Origin: Runella sp. CRIBMP
Lineage (GTDB): Bacteria > Bacteroidota > Bacteroidia > Cytophagales > Spirosomataceae
DNA length: 64,000 bases
Reading direction: 5' to 3'
NCBI RefSeq assembly: GCF_009905605.1
Contig: NZ_JAAAKZ010000004.1
Location: forward strand, 186,001 to 250,000
Made by a program: the position numbers and the translations under genes. Shown piece by piece: positions 27,415 through 37,113 of this stretch (the stretch's first letter is position 1; each line of letters begins with the position of its first letter). The notes below the pieces were generated by a model. The model had not been told where the DNA came from. It did no database searches and was given only the letters and a program-made list of their open reading frames with translations.

Positions 27415-27452
27415 AAAAAGGGTAGTCTCAAAAGTCTGAGACTACCCTTTTT
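27415..27452. terminator. Bidirectional terminator
   Basis: GGGTAGTCTCA (27420-27430) and TGAGACTACCC (27437-27447) form an 11-bp stem flanked by five A and five T residues. It serves alaA-like (+) and lon (-). A near copy (25 of 28 bases) is at 47640-47667. Confidence 0.85.
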
Positions 27453-27500
27453 GTTTGGGAAAACTCCCTTTTAAATGGCTTTAGAAGGGAGGAGGATATT

Positions 27501-29996
27501 TCAATTCACGGTTTCGTGCACTGGTTGCTTTTGGGTGTCGTCAGGAAAAATAAAGGGGGTAGATTTCTTGACCTTCTCGGGCAATAAGGCAATGGCGAGA
27601 ACTTCATCTACGTTTTCAACGTAGTGGAATTTTAGCGTTTTTACGTAATTTCCATTGATTTCTTCCACATCCTTACGGTTTTTGTGGCACATGATGATTT
27701 CGGTCACTCCTGCGCGCGCGGCCGCCAAAATCTTTTCTTTGATTCCACCCACGGGCAACACCTTGCCTCGAAGCGTAATCTCCCCCGTCATGGCGAGTTG
27801 AGGTTTCACCCGACGTTGGGTAAAAATAGAAGCAATAGACGTCAGCATCGTAATCCCCGCCGAAGGCCCGTCTTTTGGCACTGCCCCTGCTGGAATGTGA
27901 ATGTGTAAATCGTAGTGGTTAAACACCCGGTAATCAATGTCTAAGGCATCGGAATGCGCTTTGAGGTAGGAGAGGGCCGTGACAGCTGACTCTTTCATTA
28001 CGTCGCCCAGTTGTCCTGATAGGGTCAATCCACCCTTGCCACGGCTTAAGCTAGATTCGATAAAGAGAATCTCGCCGCCCACGGAGGTCCACGCCAAGCC
28101 TGTTACCACACCCGCGGTATCGTTGTCTTGGTACAAATCCTTGTCAAAAATCTCGGCACCCAGTAGCTTTTCTACGTGCTCTGATTTGATGGGTTTAGGG
28201 TATTCTTCTTCTAAAGCAATGGATTTTGCCACTTTACGAACCAACGCGCCGATTTTTTGCTCCAAATTCCGAACCCCTGATTCGCGGGTATAATGCTCTA
28301 TGATTTTAATGATGGCTTTGTCTTCCACGCTAAATGCCTTGGTTTCCAAGCCGTGGTCTTTGCGTTGTTTTGGTACAAGATATTTCTTGGCAATTTGCAA
28401 TTTTTCTTCTACCGTGTAACCCGTCAACTCGATGATTTCCATGCGGTCGCGCAGGGCGGGGTGAATGGTTTCGAGGGAGTTGGCCGTGGCTACAAACAAT
28501 ACCTTAGAGAGGTCGTATTCAACCTCTAAGTAGTTATCAGCGAAAGCGTTATTTTGTTCAGGGTCAAGTACTTCGAGCAAAGCCGATGCTGGATCTCCTC
28601 TAAAGTCTGAACCCACTTTATCAATTTCGTCGAGAATAAAAACGGGATTGGATGAACCCGATTTTTTGATGTTTTGGATAACCTTTCCGGGCATAGCCCC
28701 GATGTAGGTTTTACGGTGTCCGCGAATTTCGGCTTCGTCGTGCAAACCGCCCAACGCCATCCGAATATACTTGCGTCCGAGTGCTTTAGCCACAGATTTT
28801 CCGAGGGAGGTCTTCCCAACCCCGGGAGGGCCGTAAAGGCACAGAATAGGTGCTTTTAGGCTGTTCTTTAACTTCAAAACGGCGAGGTATTCGATGATAC
28901 GCTCTTTTACTTTTTCGAGCCCAAAGTGGTCGGCGTCCAGTACTTTTTGAGCGCGTTTAAGGTCAAAATTGTCTTTCGTAAACTCTCCCCACGGCAAGTC
29001 TACCATCAACTCTAAGTAATTGAGCGTGACGGGGTAGTCGGGAGCCATTGGGTTGATACGCTGTAGTTTTTGAGATTCTTTCTCAAAATGTTTTTTGACC
29101 GATTCGGGCCATTTTTTCTTGGCAGCCCGGAGGCGAATATCTTCCAACTCCCGCTCGGGTGTTTCCATACCAAGCTCGTCTTGTAATACTTTTATTTGTT
29201 GCCGTAAGAAATAATCACGTTGTTGTTGATCAATGTCAGAGCTCGCCTTCGACTGAATGTCACGTTTGAGTTCAAGCATCTGGATTTCGCGCATCATCAA
29301 TTCCAACAGTTTGGTGGCTTGCTCGGGAATCGTTGGTTTTTCGAGCAAATCCTGCTTATCCGAAACCTCGGCGTTGAGATTGGAAGACAAAAAGTGCGTC
29401 AAAAAAGTAGGACTTTCGATGTTGTCGAGCGCAATGCGGGCCTCTTGCGGAATATCGGGATTGAGTCTTAAGATTTTATGGGCCGAATCGCGGAGTGTTT
29501 GAATAAGCGCTTTGGATTCTTTCTTGTTTTGATTGGGAAAAAAATCTTCGATGGCGCTTACTTTCGCAATCATGTAAGGGTCTTCGCGGACGTAATCTTT
29601 GACGCGAAAACGTTGACGTCCCTGCAAAATAATGGTAGTATTTCCATCGGGTAGGGTAATCATCTTGATGATATAGCCCATGGTGCCGATGCCAAACAAA
29701 TCGCTGCTGGTGGGCTCTGCTTTGTCTTGGTTTTGCTGTGCAATGACGCCAATGATGCGATCGCCTTTGTAGGCTTTCTTTACTAATCGAATAGATTTTT
29801 GCCGCCCAACGGTGACAGGAATGACCATTCCGGGAAACAATACTGTGTTGCGCAGGGGTAAAATTGGCAACTCTTCTGGCATTTCGATGGGTTCATCATC
29901 ACCGTCTGGGCTGCCAAGCGGTAAGATTTCAAGACTGTCTAAATCAGACTCGGCTAACATTAATCGTGTATATAATTCGTTTGGGTCGAGATTCAT
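27501..29996 (-). CDS. lon: ATP-dependent protease Lon
   Basis: An ~831-residue cytoplasmic AAA+ serine protease that unfolds and degrades damaged or regulatory proteins. I start it at ATG 29996; the frame can be opened five codons earlier at a TTG. The N-terminal substrate domain begins at [19 protein letters not shown]. The ATPase has Walker [10 protein letters not shown], Walker [12 protein letters not shown] and the arginine-containing sensor region. The protease domain carries the catalytic Ser in [10 protein letters not shown] (about residue 712) and Lys in [10 protein letters not shown] (~755). It lies next to groEL/groES, giving a proteostasis block. A CTGTCAA-TTGACAG palindrome sits 9 bp before the ATG. 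Confidence 0.97.
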   Translation of the reverse strand: MNLDPNELYTRLMLAESDLDSLEILPLGSPDGDDEPIEMPEELPILPLRNTVLFPGMVIPVTVGRQKSIRLVKKAYKGDRIIGVIAQQNQDKAEPTSSDLFGIGTMGYIIKMITLPDGNTTIILQGRQRFRVKDYVREDPYMIAKVSAIEDFFPNQNKKESKALIQTLRDSAHKILRLNPDIPQEARIALDNIESPTFLTHFLSSNLNAEVSDKQDLLEKPTIPEQATKLLELMMREIQMLELKRDIQSKASSDIDQQQRDYFLRQQIKVLQDELGMETPERELEDIRLRAAKKKWPESVKKHFEKESQKLQRINPMAPDYPVTLNYLELMVDLPWGEFTKDNFDLKRAQKVLDADHFGLEKVKERIIEYLAVLKLKNSLKAPILCLYGPPGVGKTSLGKSVAKALGRKYIRMALGGLHDEAEIRGHRKTYIGAMPGKVIQNIKKSGSSNPVFILDEIDKVGSDFRGDPASALLEVLDPEQNNAFADNYLEVEYDLSKVLFVATANSLETIHPALRDRMEIIELTGYTVEEKLQIAKKYLVPKQRKDHGLETKAFSVEDKAIIKIIEHYTRESGVRNLEQKIGALVRKVAKSIALEEEYPKPIKSEHVEKLLGAEIFDKDLYQDNDTAGVVTGLAWTSVGGEILFIESSLSRGKGGLTLSGQLGDVMKESAVTALSYLKAHSDALDIDYRVFNHYDLHIHIPAGAVPKDGPSAGITMLTSIASIFTQRRVKPQLAMTGEITLRGKVLPVGGIKEKILAAARAGVTEIIMCHKNRKDVEEINGNYVKTLKFHYVENVDEVLAIALLPEKVKKSTPFIFPDDTQKQPVHETVN

Positions 29997-30004
29997 AGGG
30001 CAGG

Positions 30005-30019
30005 CTGTCAATTTGACAG
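30005..30019. promoter_or_regulatory. 15-bp palindrome just upstream of lon
   Basis: CTGTCAA-T-TTGACAG is a perfect 7-bp inverted repeat about one central base, ending 9 bp before the lon ATG. Position and symmetry suit an operator or an mRNA structure at the ribosome-binding region; no regulator is known. Confidence 0.4.
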
Positions 30020-30501
30020 TAAAGTTTGGAAAATTAAATATATGAAAATTTCTTGTAAAGAAAGGAGATGCTTCCCGCGATAAGTTAAAATGAATGAATA
30101 TCTCTAGGAAGGAAGAAATATAGATTGATAGTCCGGGAGTTGGGTGGCTCTGAATAGAGAGGAATAACGCTCAATTTGTTGTAATAAGATTGGTGAAAGA
30201 CTAATGTTATAAAAGATGACAAAGGTAAGCATTACTTTCTAAAAATGGGCGCTTCTCCCAAAAAGTGCAAAATTGCGAACCTTTGAATTGATTTTCATAT
30301 CTTTTATCAGAAAAAATCATGCCACTCCTTTAAGGTATGAGTGTATACCAATAGCGTTAGAATTTGGCTGTTAAGTATTGAGCAAAATAATCTCTAAAGT
30401 CTTAGTAACAATAGAAGAGTTAGTGGGTGTTTAAAAAAAACAAAAGCCCTCAAGTTGAATGAGGGCTTTTGTGTAAAACTGCATCGGGAAATGATGATTG
30501 A
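30012..30501. other. 490-bp region between groEL and lon
   Basis: No open frame of note. It contains the groEL terminator (30433-30471), a minus-strand TACCTTTG box at 30220-30227 that could be a lon promoter with a ~200-nt leader, and the lon palindrome. The remainder is AT-rich with no structure I can name. Confidence 0.5.
30433..30471 (-). terminator. groEL terminator
   Basis: CAAAAGCCCTCA (30441-30452) pairs with TGAGGGCTTTTG (30460-30471), loop 7 nt. Eight A residues at 30433-30440 give a T-run on the minus strand. Confidence 0.85.
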
Positions 30502-32142
30502 TTACATCATGCCGCCCATACCGCCGCCGTGTCCGTGGCCACCTGCGCCCGCACCAGCATTTTCTTCTGGTTCGTCGGCGATAACACATTCGGTAGTCAA
30601 CAACAGACCTGCGATTGAGGCTGCGTTTTCCAAAGCCAAACGAGTTACTTTCTTGGGGTCAATGATACCAGCTGCGAAAAGGTCTTCGTAGGTATCATTT
30701 TTAGCATTGTAGCCAAATCCACCTTTGATTTCTTTCACTTTGTTGATAACTACTGAAGCTTCACCACCAGCGTTGGCTACGATGGTACGAAGCGGAGATT
30801 CCAACGCCTGACGGATGATGTTGATACCCGTAGTTTCGTCTTCGTTGATACCTTGTAGGTTATCCAATGCGTCGATGGCACGGATAAGGGCTACACCACC
30901 ACCCGTTACGATACCTTCTTCGATGGCAGCGCGGGTTGCGTGGAGGGCGTCATCAACGCGGTCTTTTTTCTCTTTCATTTCAACTTCAGTAGCAGCACCG
31001 ATGTAAAGAATCGCTACCCCGCCTGACAATTTAGCCAAACGCTCTTGCAATTTCTCGCGGTCGTAATCTGAAGTTGTATTTTCGATTTGTGATTTGATTT
31101 GGTTTACGCGCGCTTTGATTTGCTCAGCATCGCCCGAACCGTTCACAATCGTTGTATTGTCTTTGTCAATGATGATTTTTTCGCAGTGGCCCAAGTATTG
31201 AAGATCAGCGTTTTCCAATTTGAAACCGCGCTCTTCGGCAATTACTGTACCACCAGTAAGGATAGCGATGTCTTCCAACATAGCCTTACGACGGTCGCCG
31301 AAGCCTGGAGCTTTAACGGCACATACTTTCAATGCACCACGGATTTTGTTCACAACCAAAGTAGCCAAGGCTTCGCCGTCAACATCTTCAGCGATAATCA
31401 ACAACGGACGACCTGTTTGTGCTACACCTTCCAATACAGGAAGCAATTCTTTCATTGAAGAAACTTTCTTTTCAGAAATCAAGATGAAAGGTTTCTCCAT
31501 TTCGGCTTCCATTTTCTCCGCGTTGGTCACGAAGTATGGAGAAAGATAACCACGGTCAAACTGCATACCTTCTACCGTTTTAACTTCGGTTTCGGTTCCG
31601 CGTGCTTCTTCTACCGTAATTACGCCTTCAGTACCTACTTTTTTCATGGCGTCAGCAATCATTTTACCGATTTCTTCGTCATGGTTGGCAGAGATAGTGG
31701 CCACTTGAGCGATTTTGTTGAAATCATCGCCTACGCTTTCAGCTTGTTCAGCAAGATTGGCAGTTACGGCCAAAACCGCTTTGTCGATACCGCGTTTCAA
31801 GTCCATTGGATTTGCGCCAGCAGCTACGTTTTTAGAACCGATAGTGTAGATAGCTTGTGCCAATACAGTAGCAGTAGTAGTACCATCACCAGCAGCATCA
31901 GCGGTTTTTGAAGCAACCTCTTTCACGAGTTGAGCACCCATGTTTTCCATTGCATCTTTCAATTCAATTTCTTTCGCTACCGTTACACCGTCTTTGGTGA
32001 TGGCAGGTGAACCGAATTTTTTGTCAATAATAACGTTACGACCTTTAGGTCCAAGCGTTACCTTAACGGCGTTGGCAAGGGTGTCTACGCCTTTTTTAAT
32101 TTTGTCACGTGCTTCGATATCGAAAAATATTTTCTTAGCCAT
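30502..32142 (-). CDS. groL: Chaperonin GroEL (Hsp60)
   Basis: A 546-residue cytoplasmic chaperonin subunit; fourteen assemble into the double ring that folds proteins with GroES and [24 protein letters not shown], the ATPase motif [20 protein letters not shown], and [18 protein letters not shown] are diagnostic. The C-terminus ends in the usual Gly/Met-rich tail (GGGMGGMM), here preceded by a His-containing GHGHGG. Length is typical. Downstream of groES by 109 bp, in which a long imperfect palindrome lies. A strong terminator follows. Confidence 0.98.
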   Translation of the reverse strand: MAKKIFFDIEARDKIKKGVDTLANAVKVTLGPKGRNVIIDKKFGSPAITKDGVTVAKEIELKDAMENMGAQLVKEVASKTADAAGDGTTTATVLAQAIYTIGSKNVAAGANPMDLKRGIDKAVLAVTANLAEQAESVGDDFNKIAQVATISANHDEEIGKMIADAMKKVGTEGVITVEEARGTETEVKTVEGMQFDRGYLSPYFVTNAEKMEAEMEKPFILISEKKVSSMKELLPVLEGVAQTGRPLLIIAEDVDGEALATLVVNKIRGALKVCAVKAPGFGDRRKAMLEDIAILTGGTVIAEERGFKLENADLQYLGHCEKIIIDKDNTTIVNGSGDAEQIKARVNQIKSQIENTTSDYDREKLQERLAKLSGGVAILYIGAATEVEMKEKKDRVDDALHATRAAIEEGIVTGGGVALIRAIDALDNLQGINEDETTGINIIRQALESPLRTIVANAGGEASVVINKVKEIKGGFGYNAKNDTYEDLFAAGIIDPKKVTRLALENAASIAGLLLTTECVIADEPEENAGAGAGGHGHGGGMGGMM

Positions 32143-32161
32143 GTCTTGTAAATAAGTTTAT

Positions 32162-32251
32162 TGTTAATGGTTGATTTGTTATTAGTTAGCTGTTATGAGT
32201 TATCTGGAGATGAATACCTTTCGGTTAAACAGATAACTATTAACGTCTAAC
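32162..32251. repeat. Long imperfect inverted repeat in the groES-groEL gap
   Basis: The 22-nt arms 32185-32206 and 32230-32251 are reverse complements at 18 of 22 positions, including the perfect AGTTATCTG/CAGATAACT core. The left side reads as 14-nt units (32162-32175, 32176-32189, 32190-32203). In the minus-strand mRNA it would form a hairpin directly after the groES stop. Confidence 0.65.
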
Positions 32252-32542
32252 TTAGATAATCGCAAAAATGTCAGATTCGCGCATAATGAGGTATTCTTGA
32301 CCTTCTACGGTAATTTCAGTACCTGCATATTTGCCGTAAAGAATTGTATCGCCTACTTTAACGGAAAGGGGCTCATCTTTTTTGCCAGGACCTACTGCCA
32401 CTACCGTACCACGTTGGGGCTTCTCCTTTGCAGTGTCGGGGATAATGATACCAAAAGCGGTTTTCTCTTCGGCAGGGGCGGCTTGTACTAGCACGCGATC
32501 TGCCAACGGCTTAACATTTACTTTTTCTGCAACTGCTGACAT
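32252..32542 (-). CDS. groS: Co-chaperonin GroES
   Basis: A 96-residue co-chaperonin that caps the GroEL ring. [42 protein letters not shown] is the classical start with mobile loop (written here in parts: [24 protein letters not shown]), and [16 protein letters not shown] follows. Length is as expected. It is the first gene of the groESL operon. No CIRCE element (TTAGCACTC-N9-GAGTGCTAA) is present upstream, so HrcA control is not supported. Confidence 0.96.
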   Translation of the reverse strand: MSAVAEKVNVKPLADRVLVQAAPAEEKTAFGIIIPDTAKEKPQRGTVVAVGPGKKDEPLSVKVGDTILYGKYAGTEITVEGQEYLIMRESDIFAII

Positions 32543-32884
32543 AGTTATCAGGGGTTTTAATTGGTTTAAAATTTATAGAACTTATTAATAAGTTTTTCGA
32601 GGGCAAAGGTATCATTTTCTATGCCAGTAACTAATTAGCACAATTCTCTGCCATTTTTGCAGTTTTTTGGGGTTTTAAAGGGTAAAGTCTGTCATGTTCG
32701 GAATAATCATTGGCAGTTTATAACTTTTTGTTGTGGTTTATTTGGCAGTATTTGTTTTTTTACTAAATTGGATTTTGATTTGAGTTGCTAAATTGTAGTG
32801 CTGAGTATTTAGAAAAATACACGCTTCTCAGGACTTTTTATTTGGTGCTCACAACTTGTTATTGATTTACCAATATTAAAAAGA
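32543..32884. other. 342-bp divergent region upstream of groES
   Basis: Holds the groES -7 box (32604-32611, minus strand) and presumably the rightward promoter of the hypothetical gene. It is T-rich, with several TTGGCAG-like strings (around 32710 and 32742), but no repeat with a clear rule, and no gene. Confidence 0.45.
32604..32611 (-). promoter_or_regulatory. TAnnTTTG -7 box of groESL
   Basis: The minus strand reads TACCTTTG here, ~62 bp before the groES ATG. A -33 TTG at the standard distance is not obvious. Confidence 0.5.
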
Positions 32885-33589
32885 ATGTATATGGCAACCT
32901 TAACCAAAGATTGGCTTACCGACGGATGGATTGATTTTGAATATAAAAAATATTTGTTATTGGCTTATTTACAGGGGGTTAAAGGTAATTTTAGCCAAGC
33001 AAGACTTTTCCCTGATTTGCCCGATGTCCAGACCCACTTTGAAACTGCCTCACAACTTAAAAACACCAAAAGTGAAATCGTTGCTTCTTTTCCCAAAACG
33101 GTAACTGGGGTAGATCTCAAAAAAAAACGATTTGTCTACGAAAAATTTCAGGAAAGTCAGCAACTCTCCGAAATTGACAGTATTTTAGAGTATTCTCTGC
33201 CACTTTTTCAGCAAACGCTGACAGAGGGACGAAGCCAATATGCCGACATCGAAGCCCAGTTGACATTTGCCCCCGTGGGGATTGTGCCGTTGCATTTGAA
33301 AGAAGGGTATCTTTTTCTGTACCGTGCCCGTCGCCATGAAACGGACATATTTCACTATCAAATTCGGCTTTTTGAGCATCGAGAACAAAGGGGTGTGCAA
33401 ACGACCTACCTCGAAACCGTGCGTAAAAGTATTTCAACAACCTTTGAAAATCTCAAACTGACGCTTATCAAAAAACGACGGGAGCTGCCAAACCCCGCTA
33501 CCTATCTTATTGAATCTCCCGCCGACTATCCTGTACAAGAAACATTGTTACCGATTGCCAAACAGTTGATTGTTAAACACGTAGCTTAG
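32885..33589 (+). CDS. Conserved hypothetical cytoplasmic protein
   Basis: A 234-residue soluble protein without signal or membrane segment; ATG 32885 and ATG 32891 are both possible starts. It opens with KDWLTDGWIDFEYKKYLLLAYLQ, contains the mid-region VAPVGI-like APVGIVPLHLKEGYLFLYRA and ends in a beta/alpha segment with YLIESPADYPVQETLLPIAK. Such proteins occur, as I recall, in Cytophagales, but I cannot name the family. It stands alone between groES and a LytTR regulator and is followed by a GC-rich hairpin. No function is proposed. Confidence 0.6.
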   Translation: MYMATLTKDWLTDGWIDFEYKKYLLLAYLQGVKGNFSQARLFPDLPDVQTHFETASQLKNTKSEIVASFPKTVTGVDLKKKRFVYEKFQESQQLSEIDSILEYSLPLFQQTLTEGRSQYADIEAQLTFAPVGIVPLHLKEGYLFLYRARRHETDIFHYQIRLFEHREQRGVQTTYLETVRKSISTTFENLKLTLIKKRRELPNPATYLIESPADYPVQETLLPIAKQLIVKHVA

Positions 33590-33620
33590 AGGTGTTCTAG
33601 AAAATAGCGATTAAATTAAA

Positions 33621-33649
33621 CAACCCCGCAGGCACTGCCTGCGGGGTTG
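33621..33649 (+). terminator. GC-rich hairpin, terminator-like
   Basis: CAACCCCGCAGG (33621-33632) pairs with CCTGCGGGGTTG (33638-33649) around a 5-nt loop. The tail TTCTG is T-poor, so termination is less sure than the structure. Confidence 0.6.
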
Positions 33650-33702
33650 TTCTGTAATTGAAGTATTGCCATAAAGGGATACAAACTTTATGGAGAGAGA
33701 CC

Positions 33703-34407
33703 TTAACTTAGGGGGTGTTGAGCCGTATTTTTCGACAGTAGATTGTGCTTCATACGGCGACTTAGCGGTAGGGTGTACCCCGCAATTTCTACGATGTTTT
33801 TTTCAAGGTCTATTTTTTTGATGAATTTCTTATTGACCAAAAAACTACGATGGACTTGCAGAAAACGATTGGCCGGTAGTTGCAATTTAAGCTGAGTTAA
33901 TGATTTTTTGAAGGCATACCGACGTGCCGCGGTTTGTATAAAAATGTAATTATGCTCAACCTCTATATAAATGATGTCTTTGATGGCAATAAATTCGCTA
34001 CGTGAATTTCCCTGAATGAATTTTGGCTCTTGGATAGGGTGTTGTGCCAATATTTTAATGATACTGTCGAGGGAATGGATGTGAAATGGTTTGACCAAAT
34101 ACAATGTTAAGGGGTGGCTCACAGCTACCACTTTTTGATATATTTCTGATGAATCATGGTGGGTCAATAAAATAACTGGAAGGTTTTGGAAGGCGTGTTC
34201 TTCAGCAAGTTTTAATCCATTCTGTGGACCCTCCAATGGAATGTCAATAATCACTAATTCGATGTCGGTGAGGCTCACAAAATCAAGGGCATTTTGGTAG
34301 CTATTAAGTTGGTCTACAATGGTATATCCAAGTATTGACAAGGATTCTTCCAATTGTAGTCCATAAAGTGGATCATTGATAACAAGAAGGATATTTTGGA
34401 TGCCCAC
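33703..34407 (-). CDS. Orphan LytTR response regulator
   Basis: A 234-residue regulator. The receiver domain (residues 1-118) carries the phospho-acceptor Asp in LVIIDIPLEG, the switch residue in VILLTHHD and Lys in LYLVKPFHI; the N-terminal acidic pocket is reduced to ND. The LytTR domain follows from ~130, with FIAIKDIIYIEVEHNYIFI and NRFLQVHRSFLVNKKFI. No kinase is adjacent: upstream on the same strand is an AT-rich gap and the remains of an AraC-type gene. It may be controlled by one of the two LytS-like kinases in the window or by another elsewhere. Confidence 0.85.
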   Translation of the reverse strand: MGIQNILLVINDPLYGLQLEESLSILGYTIVDQLNSYQNALDFVSLTDIELVIIDIPLEGPQNGLKLAEEHAFQNLPVILLTHHDSSEIYQKVVAVSHPLTLYLVKPFHIHSLDSIIKILAQHPIQEPKFIQGNSRSEFIAIKDIIYIEVEHNYIFIQTAARRYAFKKSLTQLKLQLPANRFLQVHRSFLVNKKFIKKIDLEKNIVEIAGYTLPLSRRMKHNLLSKNTAQHPLS

Positions 34408-34888
34408 AGTGGGAGTATTTAGGTGCTAGGTATGGGAATATTTAATGTTTAATAGTAAGACAAAAATATATGCTTAAAGTAACCTTTTTGAAAAAAAAAA
34501 TTAATGAATTGATTTGTGTAGAGTACCAAAAGTTCTTTTTTGGCTGATTTAACGGGAAGTTTGAGCAAAATATTATGGGTAGGTGGTTTTTGTAAAATAT
34601 ATGCTAAAAAGTTGAGGTATTAAGGATATTATATAAAAAATATGCCTTTTTAATTCACTATATATATTCTTTTTAAGGTGGTATGGGGTGATTATATCCC
34701 AAATGGTATTGGAATTTATGATTGCCCAATTTTTGTGTTTAGACTTGTTAGCTTTATCTATTTTCCTAAGAAGTATGTTAGCTGTCTACAATCAGAATAA
34801 GTATATACCGTATGAATGATGAAAGTTATAATTTAACAAGGGATGCATCTCAAATGAATATTTATTTGAATGTGGGGTATATAGATAA
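34408..34888. other. AT-rich 480-bp region without genes
   Basis: Very AT-rich sequence with runs of A/T and short open frames only. It probably contains the promoter of the leftward LytTR gene and the eroded 5' part of the AraC-type pseudogene, but nothing can be defined with confidence. Confidence 0.4.
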
Positions 34889-35275
34889 AGTTTTACCGTT
34901 CCTGTAAGTAATCAGATTGTGTTTACACTATCTGGAACCGAAGCACCGCAAAGTTGGAGCAAAGCGCCTTTGTCGGAGCTAGGTCCTATTGAAGGGGTCT
35001 ATGACAAATACATTGTGGAAGGAGTAGAAAAAATACCCCCGAAAATGGAGGAGATTGCCCCGGAGATAGGGTGAAGTATTGCCTAGTTCAAAAAGCTCTT
35101 TAAAGCTCTTTTTGGCCCCTTTTTATCGGGTTTACAAGGGATATAAAATGGAATACGCCGAGGGCTTGTTGCGCGAAGGTCAAACCGCTAGTTCGGTCTC
35201 TGAGCGTGTGGGTTATACGCAACCTATTAAGTTCAATAAAATGTTTGAGAGATTTTATGGGATGGGACACCCCCT
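34889..35275 (+). pseudogene. Broken AraC-family transcriptional regulator
   Basis: Two reading frames together give the C-terminal part of an AraC regulator. The first frame (34889-35125) reads SFTVPVSNQIVFTLSG..., then KIPPKMEEIAPEIG, a stop at 35072, SIA, a stop at 35084, and FKKLFKALFG; this is the first helix-turn-helix. The frame then shifts near 35115-35125 and continues as PFYRVYKGYKMEYAEGLL, REGQTASSVSERVGYTQP and IKFNKMFERFYG, the second helix-turn-helix. Two stops and one frameshift mean it cannot make the full protein. The N-terminal sensing domain is absent. Confidence 0.75.
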
Positions 35276-35313
35276 TTTAATTACGGCAAATTTCAGGCTT
35301 GCTATTTTATTTT

Positions 35314-36081
35314 CTAGCCTTCTATCCACTCTTTAAAGGAAGAGGCTTTCTCACGGCTGACGAGTATTTCCTGCAGAGGTTCGGGGTGTAGGTCGAGTTT
35401 GAGCTTTCCGTTGAAATAAGAGTGTATTTTTTTGACGGCCGAAAGGGCCGCAATAAACTGTCGATTGAGGCGAAAAAAATGACTGGGGTCGAGCATTTTT
35501 TCTAGTTCTTCGAGGGTATAATCTATCAAAAATTGTCGATTGTCATTGCAAATCAAGCAGACCATTTCGTTGGCCGTAAAAAAATAAGCGATTTCGTGTC
35601 GGTGAATAGGGACAAATTGCTCGTGTTGTTTGACCAAAAAACGGTTTTTGTACTTTCGGCCCGCCGACGGAAGAATGTCAAGTAAGGACTGAATTTTATG
35701 GCCGTAGTCTTGGTGAGCTTTTGCGCCCGTGAGCGCGCGGTATTTTTCAATAGCCGCGCTGAGTTCTTGGGGTTTTATGGGTTTAAGCAAATAGTCTATG
35801 CTCTTGACTTTGAAGGCCTTAATGGCGTATTCGTCGTACGAAGTGGTGAAAATAATAGGGCTATTGATGGGTATTTCGTCAAATATTACAAAACTCAAAC
35901 CATCGGAAAGCTGAATGTCGGAGAAAATCAAATCAGGTGCCTCGTGGCTAGAAAACCATCGTTTGGCGGCTTCAATACTTTCCAATACCTCCAGCACCTC
36001 AATGCTGCTGTCGGTTTTTTGAATCATTTTGGTCAGACGCTCGGCAGCAGGATATTCGTCTTCGATGATTAGGGCCTTCAT
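35314..36081 (-). CDS. LytTR-type DNA-binding response regulator
   Basis: A 255-residue regulator starting at ATG 36081 (MKALIIEDEYPAAERL); the longer frame to 36114 adds residues inside the kinase gene. Receiver landmarks are IEDE, Asp in LIFSDIQL, Thr in IFTTSYD and Lys in DYLLKPIKP. The LytTR domain spans ~150-250, with NRFLVKQHEQFVPI, EIAYFFTANEM and HFFRLNRQFIAA. It is close in sequence to the regulator at 2.7-3.5 kb. ATG overlaps the kinase stop as ATGA, so translation is coupled. It is the last gene of a four-gene leftward unit headed by a TonB receptor. Confidence 0.9.
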   Translation of the reverse strand: MKALIIEDEYPAAERLTKMIQKTDSSIEVLEVLESIEAAKRWFSSHEAPDLIFSDIQLSDGLSFVIFDEIPINSPIIFTTSYDEYAIKAFKVKSIDYLLKPIKPQELSAAIEKYRALTGAKAHQDYGHKIQSLLDILPSAGRKYKNRFLVKQHEQFVPIHRHEIAYFFTANEMVCLICNDNRQFLIDYTLEELEKMLDPSHFFRLNRQFIAALSAVKKIHSYFNGKLKLDLHPEPLQEILVSREKASSFKEWIEG

Positions 36082-37097
36082 GGAAGCAAGGGGATACGTA
36101 CCGTAAAATTCCATTCACTTTTATGAATCTCAACCTGTTGGTCGGTGAGCAAACGATACCGGTTGATGATGTTTTGCAGTCCTACTTTGGTTGATTTTTC
36201 AAATGTCTTTTTCTCCTGTAAATTGTTGGCAACACTTAGATAGTTGTTTTCCTGTAAAATCTTAATAGTGAGTGGATTCTCTTTTGAAATAATGTTGTGT
36301 TTGATTGCGTTTTCGAGCAACATTTGAAGGCTCAATGGTGCCACTTGTTTTTGGTAGGCAGCCTCGTCGACTTGTGCTTCTACCATCAGATTTTCCCGAA
36401 AACGTGTTTTATTGAGGTAAATATACGCGTCCAAAAAAGCCATTTCCTCTTCTAGCGTGACCGTTGATTTCTCCCTGCTCACTAGCACATACCGGTACAC
36501 ATCCGAGAGCTGGTCGAGGTATTTTTGGGCGGGGGCGTTTTCGTCATCGATGAGCGCGGCCAACGTATTCATGCTGTTGAAAAGGAAATGGGGGTCAAGC
36601 TGATTTTTGAGCGCTTCGAGCTGGGATTGAACATTCTCGCGGGCGAGGGATTCCGTTTTTTTAACATTCTGCTGCCACGCTTGAAAGAAAAATACGCTTT
36701 CGTAAATAAGCGTCACTACCAAGGTGGGAATGAGGCTGATTCGGAAACCGATTAAAAAAGGCGTTCGCTCTTCCCAGCCAAGTAATTGATTACAGAAAAA
36801 ATAATCAACAATGATGGTGGTCAAAAGAGTATACGAAATACTAGCAATGGTTTGATAGACAAGTCGTTGGGTAGTTTGATTGTATTGTGGGAAAAACTGC
36901 CGCGATTTAATGAAAATGTACCGATTGCCTTCCCAAAGCAAAAAAGTGTTGAGAAAGCAGGTGCTGAGCCAATGAAATATTCCATTCACATCCCCCGCCA
37001 GAAAAACGTCGCTGTGGGAGATAAGGGGTATCATCAGGCTCAGCAGCGGGATACCAATGAGCCTCGCTTTGCGGTCGTTGAGTACGACAGTTTCCAT
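36078..37097 (-). CDS. LytS-like sensor histidine kinase
   Basis: A 339-residue membrane kinase. About four N-terminal hydrophobic segments (to ~140) are followed by NQLDPHFLFNSMNTLAALID, which carries the phospho-acceptor His, and the ATP-binding N-box LQMLLENAIKHN. The end GLQNIINRYRLLT is the reduced Gly box of this family. Its paralogue is at 3.5-4.5 kb; both have the same size and gene order relative to a LytTR partner. It lies 16 bp after the NmrA-like gene, suggesting an operon with the TonB receptor. Confidence 0.88.
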   Translation of the reverse strand: METVVLNDRKARLIGIPLLSLMIPLISHSDVFLAGDVNGIFHWLSTCFLNTFLLWEGNRYIFIKSRQFFPQYNQTTQRLVYQTIASISYTLLTTIIVDYFFCNQLLGWEERTPFLIGFRISLIPTLVVTLIYESVFFFQAWQQNVKKTESLARENVQSQLEALKNQLDPHFLFNSMNTLAALIDDENAPAQKYLDQLSDVYRYVLVSREKSTVTLEEEMAFLDAYIYLNKTRFRENLMVEAQVDEAAYQKQVAPLSLQMLLENAIKHNIISKENPLTIKILQENNYLSVANNLQEKKTFEKSTKVGLQNIINRYRLLTDQQVEIHKSEWNFTVRIPLLP

Positions 37098-37113
37098 AAA
37101 GGGCTATTTTTTA

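Noticed and set aside
32543..32660. CIRCE/HrcA site upstream of groES
   Set aside because: A single TTAGCAC string occurs near 32636, but there is no GAGTGCTAA partner at nine bases, so the element is not supported.
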